A DNA stretch of 64,000 bases from Casimicrobium huifangae. Its GTDB lineage: Bacteria; Pseudomonadota; Gammaproteobacteria; Burkholderiales; Casimicrobiaceae. Shown piece after piece: positions 28,621-37,800 of this stretch. The stretch lies in assembly GCF_009746125.1 (NCBI RefSeq), contig NZ_CP041352.1:3270436-3334435 (forward strand). The letters are read 5' to 3'. Positions within the stretch are counted from its first letter, which is position 1; each line of letters opens with the position of its first letter. Both the position numbers and the translations under genes were made by a program. The notes under the pieces were generated by a model, which was not told the DNA's origin, did not search any database, and saw only the letters and a list, made by a program, of their open reading frames with translations.

Positions 28621-28908
28621 ATGGTTACGCTGAACGCTGATCTCTTTGAATCACTTCTGGGAAAACGTCTCTCGGTCGACGCTCACGGTGGCGTGGAGAT
28701 GTGGACCATTGACAGCGTGACGCGTCGCGCGCAACACGCGGCGCGGACCGATCAGCCGTTCAATGTCTACCTCACTGCACCGGCGACCAACGACCGGCTG
28801 CAAGGGATGCGTCGGGGCGTGTTGCCCGACGGCGAAGCGATTGATTTCTTCGCCGTGCCGATTGGCGCAACGGCCGACGGCGTCAATTACGAAATCGTCT
28901 TCAACTAG
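28621..28908 (+). CDS. DUF6916-like protein
   Basis: A 95-residue protein. It starts MVTLNADLFESLLGKRLSVD and ends IDFFAVPIGATADGVNYEIVFN, the pattern of the DUF6916 family (N-terminal hydrophobic strand, C-terminal FLVPIGPxxxGxxYEAVF). My recollection is that this family tends to occur beside Tail-Collar protein genes, which matches the context here. It lies at the edge of the collar cluster on the opposite strand, and its 3' end overlaps the GNAT gene by 8 bp tail to tail. No enzymatic motif is visible. Confidence 0.75.
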   Translation: MVTLNADLFESLLGKRLSVDAHGGVEMWTIDSVTRRAQHAARTDQPFNVYLTAPATNDRLQGMRRGVLPDGEAIDFFAVPIGATADGVNYEIVFN

Positions 28909-29473
28909 CCACAGGCTTCGCTGCGGCCAGATCATCCGGCTCGCGGCGCATGTAGAGATAGATACCCCGGGCTTCAACCTCGCGGAAGCCCTGGCGCTCA
29001 TACAGCCGCCGCGCTGGATTGAACGGTTCGACGTGTAGCGTCGTCGGCAATCCAGCTGCGCCGGCAATTTCAACGAGAGCACCGCTGATGGCGCCGCCAA
29101 TCCCACGGTTGCGACAATGCTCAAGCAGGGTAATTTCCATCAGCCGCAGCTCGCCCGACGTGCGGGTGAAATACAGTCGCCCGACCGGTGCCTCATCCAG
29201 CCACACAATCAGCAGGTTTGCGGTCGGGTAGTGCTTGACGTAGTGCGCATGCTGCGAATCAAACTGCCAGCGGCAGAACGCCGCCTTCTGCTGTTCGGTC
29301 CAGTCGACCGCCTGACGCAGTTCATCGGCACGCGTCAACGCGTAAAGAGACGCGGAAAAGTCGAGATCGGCAGGCGTTTCGGCACGGAGATCAACGTGGA
29401 CGCCGGGCAACGCGACGCGTAATCGCGCGAGCAGCGCCGCTACATCGGCACCGCTTTGCAAATCCGGGGTCAA
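28901..29473 (-). CDS. GNAT N-acetyltransferase of the Tail-Collar cluster
   Basis: A 190-residue GNAT protein. Its early part ADELRQAVDWTEQQKAAFCRWQFDSQHAHY is typical of a GNAT subgroup that occurs with Collar-domain proteins. The acetyl-CoA motif is LMEITLLEHCRNRGIGGAI, and the C-terminus has LHVEPFNPARRLYERQGFREVEARGIYLYM. The acceptor is unknown; modification of a cluster protein is possible. Its ATG overlaps the stop of the Tat-signal gene (29470-29473), showing coupling. Confidence 0.87.
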   Translation of the reverse strand: MTPDLQSGADVAALLARLRVALPGVHVDLRAETPADLDFSASLYALTRADELRQAVDWTEQQKAAFCRWQFDSQHAHYVKHYPTANLLIVWLDEAPVGRLYFTRTSGELRLMEITLLEHCRNRGIGGAISGALVEIAGAAGLPTTLHVEPFNPARRLYERQGFREVEARGIYLYMRREPDDLAAAKPVAS

Positions 29474-30186
29474 ATCAGCTCGCCGTGAACCGCGAAACTG
29501 ATGTACGGGAAGTCCAGGCCATTCAGTCGCGATTGCCGCACGGGAGCGCGAACATCACCGGTGAACGCATAGTCTGCCAACGCCGGCGGGGAACCGGTCG
29601 CCGCACGCGGGCCTGCCAGTACATACACGCCCGGCTTCAACTGCGGTCCGCTGCCGCTGGCCATGAAACTGAAAAACGCCGAGGCCCGCTTGCCGTTTGT
29701 TGCCGAGGTATGGGTAACCTCAAAACCGGCGAAGGCGTTGTCATGCGCGGTAAACAGCACTGACTGGCTGGTTCCGCCAAGACGTTTGGGAGCGTGCGAC
29801 CACAGATCATGCCGCATCACGGTGCTGTCGGGTGCGATGTGCACCGCGACGATTTGCAGCAAATCGTCCGCCAGTGCGCCGGCGCCCGCAGCAAAGCCGC
29901 GAAAGGAGACGTCACGAATGGGGCTCAGCACGGCTTCGCGCCCCGTCACGGCGATCTTTGGCGCAGCCACCATGTTCGGCATCTCGGCAAATCGCGCGAG
30001 CGCAAACGGCAGACTGCCACCGAGATCGCGCGCAACGACCGACTCCGCGACCAGCGCGCGGCCACCGCCCTTTGGCACGCCAGCCAAGTCCACCGAGCTC
30101 GGCGCCGTCCAGATTGAGCTCGCGCCCGCCACAGCGACACCCGCCGTGGTGGCTGCTGATACCGACAAAAATCCCCGTCTGTCCAT
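29470..30186 (-). CDS. Tat-signal protein of the Tail-Collar cluster, function unknown
   Basis: A 238-residue protein with a twin-arginine signal (MDRRGFLSVSAATTAGVAVAG), so it is probably exported folded. The mature part (about 35-238) is beta-rich and contains no catalytic motif I can name. ATG 30186 gives a compact Tat leader; a TTG at 30201 would add five residues. The collar gene is 40 bp upstream and the GNAT start overlaps its stop, so it belongs to the same transcription unit. Confidence 0.75.
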   Translation of the reverse strand: MDRRGFLSVSAATTAGVAVAGASSIWTAPSSVDLAGVPKGGGRALVAESVVARDLGGSLPFALARFAEMPNMVAAPKIAVTGREAVLSPIRDVSFRGFAAGAGALADDLLQIVAVHIAPDSTVMRHDLWSHAPKRLGGTSQSVLFTAHDNAFAGFEVTHTSATNGKRASAFFSFMASGSGPQLKPGVYVLAGPRAATGSPPALADYAFTGDVRAPVRQSRLNGLDFPYISFAVHGELI

Positions 30187-30226
30187 CTTCTTTTGTTCCA
30201 ATCACCAAGCTTCGCAGCTTACCCGA

Positions 30227-30745
30227 CTATGTTCGCGGTGGGTAGACGCCCTGCAGCGCAATATTGAAATACAAGGTCAAATAAGGCTGCATGTTGTTGT
30301 GCGGTTGGCCACCACCGGCGGGCGCCAGTGTCGAAGCAGACAGCGTTGTCAGGGAACCCGGCGCCGAATACAGATTACCGCCCGTAGACCGCGCCAGGGC
30401 CTCGGTCGGGCCAGCAATCCGGTCTTCGCCGATATCGTTGCGCGCATTGAGTGCGTGTGAGTGACTCGGGATTTCCGATTCGAGCAGCGTGACCGTGTCG
30501 CTACCACCCGTCTCACCGAGGAAGTGCAAGGACAAGCCTGGACCTTGCTCCGGATGCATCGGTGCCGAACCCTGCAAGTTGGGCAGCGCGAAGTTGCTTT
30601 TGCCATCGCCACCGTAGGTGGTGCCTAAAAGAGAGAACAACGCCGTGTTTTGCGACAGCGGCAATATCTGCCCGTTGCACCAAGCCCAGCCCTTTGGCGC
30701 GAAGTTGAACGGAAAAATACGAATTTCAGCAACAAATGGATCCAT
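30227..30745 (-). CDS. Phage Tail-Collar domain protein 1 (MdpB-like)
   Basis: A 172-residue protein of the Tail-Collar/microcystin-dependent-protein family. The conserved N-terminal pattern is EIRIFPFNFAPKGWAWCNGQ, then LFSLLGTTYGGDGKSNFALP and a C-terminal GGGQPHNNMQPYLTLYFNIALQG. In phages this domain forms part of the tail fibre; chromosomal members are thought to be exported or surface proteins of unknown function. There is no signal peptide. GGAG precedes ATG 30745 at 6 nt. It is the third of three consecutive paralogues and the most divergent in its middle. Confidence 0.92.
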   Translation of the reverse strand: MDPFVAEIRIFPFNFAPKGWAWCNGQILPLSQNTALFSLLGTTYGGDGKSNFALPNLQGSAPMHPEQGPGLSLHFLGETGGSDTVTLLESEIPSHSHALNARNDIGEDRIAGPTEALARSTGGNLYSAPGSLTTLSASTLAPAGGGQPHNNMQPYLTLYFNIALQGVYPPRT

Positions 30746-30760
30746 TTCGTTCTCCGCTTC

Positions 30761-31264
30761 TTAGGTGGGCGACGGGAAGATGCCGAACAGCGAGATGATG
30801 AAGTTCACGCACAGGTACGGCTGAAAGTTATCGTGCGGCTGACTGCCGCCGACCGAAGAAATTGACTGCGCTGCCAGCGGCACAGTCGGCGTGGCGGCGA
30901 AAAATGGCGTCGCGGTCAACGGTGTCGCGATGACATTACCGCTGGCGTTCGGCACCGTGGTCTGGTCCGACGACGCCAAAAACGGGTGTGAGTGTGCGGG
31001 AATCTGCGATGTAGTCAACGTCACCGTCTCGACACCACCTGTCTCAGCCAGGGTGAATCCATTGCCCTGATGAATCGGGATCCGCCCGCGCATATCTGGC
31101 AACGCGAACGTGGATTGCCCATCGCCACCGTAGGTGGTGCCTATCAGATTGAATAGAGTTTCGTATTCGGAGATGGGCAACAACTGCCCTTGGCAAAACA
31201 TCCATCCAGCCGGGGCGAAGTTGCCCGCGAAGATCCGGACTTCTCCAACATAAGGTTGAGCCAT
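30761..31264 (-). CDS. Phage Tail-Collar domain protein 2 (MdpB-like)
   Basis: A 167-residue paralogue of its two neighbours. It has VGEVRIFAGNFAPAGWMFCQGQ at the start, LIGTTYGGDGQSTFALPDMRGRIPIHQG in the middle and GGSQPHDNFQPYLCVNFIISLFG at the end. A His/Ser-rich loop (IPAHSHPFLASS) matches the metal/carbohydrate-binding loop of collar proteins. AAGGAC precedes its ATG. It lies 12 bp after protein 3 and 15 bp before protein 1, so all three are surely co-transcribed. Confidence 0.93.
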   Translation of the reverse strand: MAQPYVGEVRIFAGNFAPAGWMFCQGQLLPISEYETLFNLIGTTYGGDGQSTFALPDMRGRIPIHQGNGFTLAETGGVETVTLTTSQIPAHSHPFLASSDQTTVPNASGNVIATPLTATPFFAATPTVPLAAQSISSVGGSQPHDNFQPYLCVNFIISLFGIFPSPT

Positions 31265-31276
31265 GTCCTTGCCTCT

Positions 31277-31780
31277 TTAGGTCTGACTGGGGAAGATGCC
31301 CTGGAGCGCAATGCAAAAGCTCAGGGTCAGGAAGGGCTGCATGTTCAGATGCGCCTGACTACCGCCAACGTTCCCCACCGTGCCAGCGACAAGCGTCGTC
31401 GGCGAAGTCAACGGGCGGTATGCCTCGTAATTCAACGAGTTGGCGAGGGTTTGACCGCCCGGGACCGACCCAGTCGCATTGGCGTTGGTTGCATTAACGT
31501 AGTGGATATGCGTGGGAATTTCGCCGATTGACAGGGTATGCCCCTGTTCGCCGCCCCGCTCACCGAGCGTGTGGCTGCTGCCGACATGAATAGGCGTACG
31601 TCCACGGTTGTCAGGCAGGGCGAAATTGACCCGGCCATCGCCGCCGAACGTGGTGCCCAGCAGCGAAAACAGGGCCTGGTTTTGATTGATCGGCAGCAAT
31701 TGCCCGTTGCATAGCGCCCAACCTTTGGGAGCAAACCCAAAGCTCATGATGCGTATCTCAGCCAAAAACGGTTCTGCCAT
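31277..31780 (-). CDS. Phage Tail-Collar domain protein 3 (MdpB-like)
   Basis: A 167-residue paralogue, the first of the trio to be transcribed. It has LAEIRIMSFGFAPKGWALCNGQ, LFSLLGTTFGGDGRVNFALPDNRGRTPIHVG, the loop IPTHIHYVNATN, and the end GGSQAHLNMQPFLTLSFCIALQGIFP. It has 65 bp to the giant surface-protein gene upstream and 12 bp to paralogue 2. Cysteines in the CNGQ and FCIALQG positions are shared with protein 1 only in part. Confidence 0.93.
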   Translation of the reverse strand: MAEPFLAEIRIMSFGFAPKGWALCNGQLLPINQNQALFSLLGTTFGGDGRVNFALPDNRGRTPIHVGSSHTLGERGGEQGHTLSIGEIPTHIHYVNATNANATGSVPGGQTLANSLNYEAYRPLTSPTTLVAGTVGNVGGSQAHLNMQPFLTLSFCIALQGIFPSQT

Positions 31781-31845
31781 GGTGAGGACTTTCTCTGATG
31801 GGTGAAATCAATCCCGACGGATCGGGCGCGAGGTTGCGAGCGATG

Positions 31846-34800
31846 TCATGGCGCACTCGGTGCTGTCGGCGACGTGCAGATGACGCCGGTCAAAGTGATG
31901 GTCCCAATTACCTCGGTCGTCGCCGTCGGATGATTGGCAGCCAACTCAAAGGCGGCGGTCGTACCGGCCGGCGGGACGTCGTAGAGGGTGACCAACGCCG
32001 GGGCTACCTGACGGGCACGCACACCAACGAAACCGGTCGAGGGTGGCACAGTCGCAGCGTTATTCGCAATATGCAAGCACGCCGTTGAGCTTTGCCGTGC
32101 ATTGATGGCGATCGGATTCACGGCATTGACCGAGTCGGTATGGGTAATGTTGTTATTCAGCACGGTAGCGTGGAAGTTCGGATTGGTGCCAGCATCCGGC
32201 GTATTGACGATGATGCCGTTGAACAATCCGTGATTGGTTACGGTGTTGTTCTCGAATCGCACGAAACCTGGAGCGCCGGCGCCAACGGTGCTGGTGGGGT
32301 AAGCAATCAACGTGTGATTGGTCGCCGTGGTGGGCGTTGTCACCGTGTTGTTGCGGACGGTGGCGTGCAGTCGCGAGGATGCCGTAGCGTTACCCGGCGT
32401 TTGCCCGACGAAGATCGCGGCACCACCGAAGCCCGCGGCCGGAGTACCCGGCACCAGGTTGTTGTTAATGTCAACAAAGAGTTGCCCGTTGCTACCGTTG
32501 GAGAACACTACCCCTTCATTGCCTTGCGTAGTCTTCGACCAGCGCGAGTTCTGCAGTGTGAAGTGGACGGTTGAAGAGCCGTTGGCGGCAGCCTGAATCG
32601 CCTGCGACTTGTTGTCGTCGAACTGGCTGTTGTCAACCAGCACGCGGCCCAGGGCTGTGCCTTGCAGCTCCATCTGGATGCCATCGGCCCCTCCGCCAAC
32701 ACTGTTGCTCTTGACGACAGTTCGCGTGACGGCGAGGCCAAAATTGTTGCTCTGGCCATAAATCTCGACGTTGTGTTCGATGCCGCCCTGAATCCAGCTG
32801 TCCGTGATCGCGTTGGCGGTGCCGCTCAGACCGTTGATGCCGGGGTCACCCACGACATCGAGCTTGCCAAACACCAGCGGTGCATCCTGGCCTCCGGTCG
32901 TCACGCCAATGGTGCCGTCAATCACGCTTCGGTTAAGCGAGAAGTTGGTGGTGTTGGTTGCATAAATCCCGAAGTTATGCGTCGCGTTGCCAGTAATGCG
33001 CATTCGAGTGAGCGAGACATTTGCCGTGTTGTCGAGGCGGATACCCGTCGCGGCGTTCTGGATAGTGCCGCCGGTACAGTCGGCCGTGACGGGAGCCGTA
33101 GCCACCGTATTCTTGTCAACAACCGACCCGCCGCAGTTTCCTGCGGAATTGCCTAGCACCGTCAATCCGCCACTTGATCCAGTGCTCGACAGGTTGATGC
33201 CCGTCGTCGCGCCATTCACCGAGATACTGCGGAAGACCAGATTGCCGGCACCGATAGTAGTGTTGGTCACGTTTAGTGCCGTCCCAGTTGTTGACGTCAA
33301 CGTGCTCGCGGTGTTGGTGGCGGCAACGGTACCGCCACCGGTCGCATTGAATGCCGTGTTGCCACCTGTGCTGGCGGTGATCACACCGGTGAAATTGATA
33401 GTTCCGCCGGTGTTCGACGTCAACGAGATGCCAGTACCGTTGTCGGTCACTGCACCGCTGAACGTCGCAGTACCGCTGGTCTTGCCAGTAACACTGATCG
33501 ACCGTGCCCCCGCTCCCGAGGTTACGGTGGCGGCATTGTTAATGGTGGCGGTGCCACCGATGACGGAGAAGCCGGTCGCCGTCGCGCCGCTGATAGCGCC
33601 GCCATTGATGTTGAGCGTCCCGGTAACTGCATTGAGCAGCACACCAGTAGCACCGCCCGTTGACGAGACTGCGTCGAACGTTGCCGCAGCAGCCCCGTTG
33701 ATGAGGCTCAACGCCGGCAGGCCGCCCGTGATACTGAGGTCAGACGCAGTCAGCGTGCCGAAGTTGTTGCCGCTAACCGTCGGTCCCGCAGTACCGGTCA
33801 GATTGAGCCCTCGCACCGTGTTGTTGCTGTTCAATGCCACTGTGACGCCGGTCGACGTGATGAATGGGCGCGTTGCGTTAATCGCAGGTCGTGCCGGAAT
33901 GGCGCCGACTGGCGGAACGCTGGTGCCAAATACCGCATCGAAGCTCGCGCCAGTTACGCCCTGACCGTACAACGAACCACCGCTGTTCAGTGTCACGGCC
34001 TGCGTATAGATGGCTGAATCGGAGATAAATATCGTGCGGCCGGTAAGGGCGCCGATATTGGTCAGCGCCGTCGCGAGTGTGCACTCGTTGGTGAGCGTGC
34101 AATTGCCACTGCCGACAGCGGCAGTTTTCACGTAATAAATCGTCGGTCCGGTGAGGTTAAAGCTCACATTCTGGTAAGCACTGCATACGCCAGGCCCAGG
34201 GTTACCGTTGTCACAGACGCGATAGGCGAAACCGACGACCGTACCAGTAGCTTCGGCCGGTGGGCTAAAGGTAAAGCTGCCGTCGGCGTTGATCGTCACT
34301 GTTGCACCGGCGAGCACCGAGGTTGGCACGGTGTCGATAGTGACAACACCCAAATCCGGGTCGGTTCCACCCAGCGTGGCCGCCGGGAACGTGACCGGAA
34401 TATGGACCCGGGCCGCCAGCGTACCGGGGTTGGTCGGGATTGGTGGATCGTTGACCGCAATGATGGTCACGGTCGTGGTTTGTGTCGCGCACAGATTAGG
34501 CGTACCGTTATCACAGACCTGAATGCCTACGTCACAGGATGCAGGAGGGATGGGGCCAGCTGGCGTGAATGTGTAAACACCGGTACCGGCAACGATTGAG
34601 GCGCCTGCGCAAGTGTTGGTGCCAGCAATGCTCCACGCCTGCGCCGGACCATCCGGGTCAACGCGAGTCGCGGTGTAGGTATAGAGCGTATCTTCAGTGG
34701 CTGTAGTCGGCGCGGCGCTATTGATCACGGGCGCGTCGTTAACCGCCGTAATGTTCAGTGTTGTGGTTTGCGTTGCACAGAGATTCGGGGTGCCGCCGTC

Positions 34801-37800
34801 ACAGACCTGGATGCCGATGACGCAGGAGGCCGGAGGCGTCGGACCAACCGGCGTGTAGGTGTAAACGCCCGTGCCCGCAACAATGCTCGCCCCCGCACAG
34901 GTGTTCGACGCGGTGAGACTCCACGTCTGCCCCGGACCATCCGGATCATTGCGTGTGGCGTTGTAGGTGTAGGCCACGTCTTCCGTCGCCGGCGTCGGTG
35001 CCGTGCTGTTGATCACCGGCGCGTCGTTGACCGGCGTAATCGTGACCGTCGTCGTCTGCGTCGCGCAGAGATTCGGGGTGCCGCCGTCGCAGACCTGGAT
35101 GGCCACCACGCAGGATGCGGGGGGTACCGGGCCAGCTGGCGTGAAGGTGAATACCCCCGTACCCGCCGCGATCGAGCCGCCACAGGTGTGGGTACCGAGC
35201 AAGCTCCACGTTTGGCCCGGTCCATCAAGATCAGTGCGGGTAGCGTTGTAGGTGTAGAGCGAGCCTTCGGTCGCCGTGGTCGGCGCGGCGCTGCTGATCG
35301 TGGGCGCGCTGTTGACTGCGGTGATGGCCAGCGTGGTGTTCTGTGTGGCACAGAGATTCGGGGTGCCGCCGTCACAGACCTGGATGCCGATGACGCAGGA
35401 GGCCGGAGGCGTCGGACCAATCGGCGTGTAGGTGTAAACGCCCGTGCCCGCAACAATGCTCGCCCCCGTACAGGTGTTCGACGCGGTGAGACTCCACGTC
35501 TGCCCCGGACCATCCGGGTCAAGGCGCGTTGCGTTGTAGGTGTAGGCCACGTCTTCCGTCGCCGGCGTCGGTGCCGTGCTGTTGATCACCGGCGCGTCGT
35601 TGACCGGCGTAATCGTGACCGTCGTCGTCTGCGTCGCGCAGAGATTCGGGGTGCCGCCGTCGCAGACCTGAATGGCCACCACGCAGGATGCGGGGGGTAC
35701 CGGACCAGCTGGCGTGAAGGTGTACACACCGGTAGCTGGAACAATGGCAGCCCCAGCGCAGGTGTTGGTGCCAAGCAAGCTCCACGTTTGACCCGGCCCG
35801 TCGGCGTCGATACGTGTGGCGCCATAGGTATAGAGAGCGCCCTCAGTCGCAGTCGCAGGCGCGACGCTGTTGATTGTGGGCGGACTGTTGACTGCGATCA
35901 CGTTGATGGTCGACGTGACGGGAGCGCTCGGAAGCGCACCGTCGTTGCCGATCCACGTCACCGTACGCGCAAGCGTCGAGGGTGTGATCGAGGTGTTGTT
36001 ATATGTCACCGAGCGTAAGGCCGCCTGATAATTGGCCAGCGTGGCAACACCAGTCAGCGTCAAGGTGCCGGTGGCCGGTGCAAAGGAGCCGGTGATGCCA
36101 CCGGCATTGACGAAAGCGAGCACGTCTTCGCCATTGGCATAGTTGGCGGTGATCTGAACCGTCGCACTCGTGAGGTTCACGCTATCCACGTCGCTCACCG
36201 TCACCGTGCCATCAACCACGGCCGCAGATCCGCCTTCGGTGAAGGCAAGGGTGGCGCCAGCGGTAAGCACGGGTGCGTCGTTCACAGCGACAACGTTGAC
36301 GGTCGAGGTCACCGGCAGACTCAGGGCTGCACCGTCGTTGACAATCCACGTGACCGTGCGCGCAAGTGTCGACGGATTTTCCGAGGTGTTGACGTAGGCA
36401 ACACTGCGCAGGGCCGTCTGCCAGGTCGCGACGGAGGCACTGCCGGTCAGCGTCATTGTTCCTGTAGCCACTGAAAACACGCCAGTAATGCCGCCCGCGT
36501 TCACGAAGGAGAGCACATCCTGACCGTTAAAGTAGTTACCGGTGATTTGCACTGTCGCGGCAGTCAGATTGGCGCTGTCCACATCATTGGCGGTCAGGCC
36601 CGGCGAGAGCGCAATCGCTGGTGAATTTTCCGTGTAAGTCACGGTATTGCCTGCTACGACGACTGGCGCGTCATTCACCGGTGTCACATTGATCGAGCTG
36701 GTCGCGGTGTTGCTCAAGTTGGCCGTGGCGCCACCATCATCTACGGTCCAGCTGACAGTGCGCGTCAGCGCCGACGGGTTGTCCGAGGTATTGACGTAGG
36801 TCACACTGCGTAGGGCAGCCTGGTAGTTCGCCAGCGAACTGGAGCCAGTCAGCGTCAGCGTGCCTGTGCCAGCAACAAAGTTGCCGGTGATGCCACTGGC
36901 GTTGACGAACGCAAGGACGTCCTGGCCGTTCTGATAATTGCCGGAAATGACAACCGTCGCGCCGACCAGATTTGCACTGTCGATGTCGGCAATGGTGATG
37001 GTGTTGTCGATAACGGCGGCGGGGCCATTCTCGGTGTAGGCGAGCGTAGCGCCGGCCGTGAGTACCGGGGCGTCGTTGACGGGCGTGACGTTGATCACAA
37101 AGTTTTGCGTGGCGCTAACGTCGACACCGCCATCGACAACACCACCGTCGTCACGGACGCGCAGTGTGATCGTCGCCGTGCCATTGGCATTCGGGGCGGG
37201 TGTGAAGGTCAGGTTGCCGTTCGTACCATTAACTGCAGGTTGCGTACTGAAGAGCGCGCTATTGGTGTTGCCAGTAATCTCAAAGGTGAGCACCTGTGCC
37301 GACTCGCACGGTGCACCCTTGCTGAGAGCAGTCGCCCAGCCGGCGACCGTTTGCGGGCCGGAATCTTCGTTGACGGTTACCGTCGCGCCGGCGGTAAAGC
37401 TTGGCGCCTGGTTGACCGGGCGCACTGTCAGTGTGAAGTTCTGCGTCGTCGTACCAACAATATTGCTGGCGGTGAGTGAGATCGGGTAGGTGCCGCGCGT
37501 GCAAACGGCAGGTGTGCCGCCAACCGTTGCCGTGGCGGCGGGCGTGCCGGCATAGGTGAACGTAACTGCGGATGGCAACGTCCCGGTCGGCTGCGCCATA
37601 CCTGTAATCGGCAAACCAACCGAGGTGGTGGTTACGGTATGGGTGAATGGTGCAAGTTCCGGAACGCTGACCGTTGCGGCGCTGGTGATTGTCGGCGCAC
37701 CGCCAACCGTCAGCGTGAAGCTCTGGGTCGCATTGGGCGTGACGCCGTTGATCGAGGTGAACGTACAGGCGTGCGGACCGGCTTCAGACACAAGTGGCGA

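Noticed and set aside
30227-31780. Prophage remnant
   Set aside because: Only Collar-domain genes are phage-like; no integrase, terminase, capsid, tail tube or lysis genes and no att-like repeats, and GC matches the surroundings.
34768-36018. 416-codon plus-strand frame with internal repeats
   Set aside because: Its repeats are just the complement of the Ig-like repeats of the giant minus-strand gene; Arg-rich composition typical of antisense frames.
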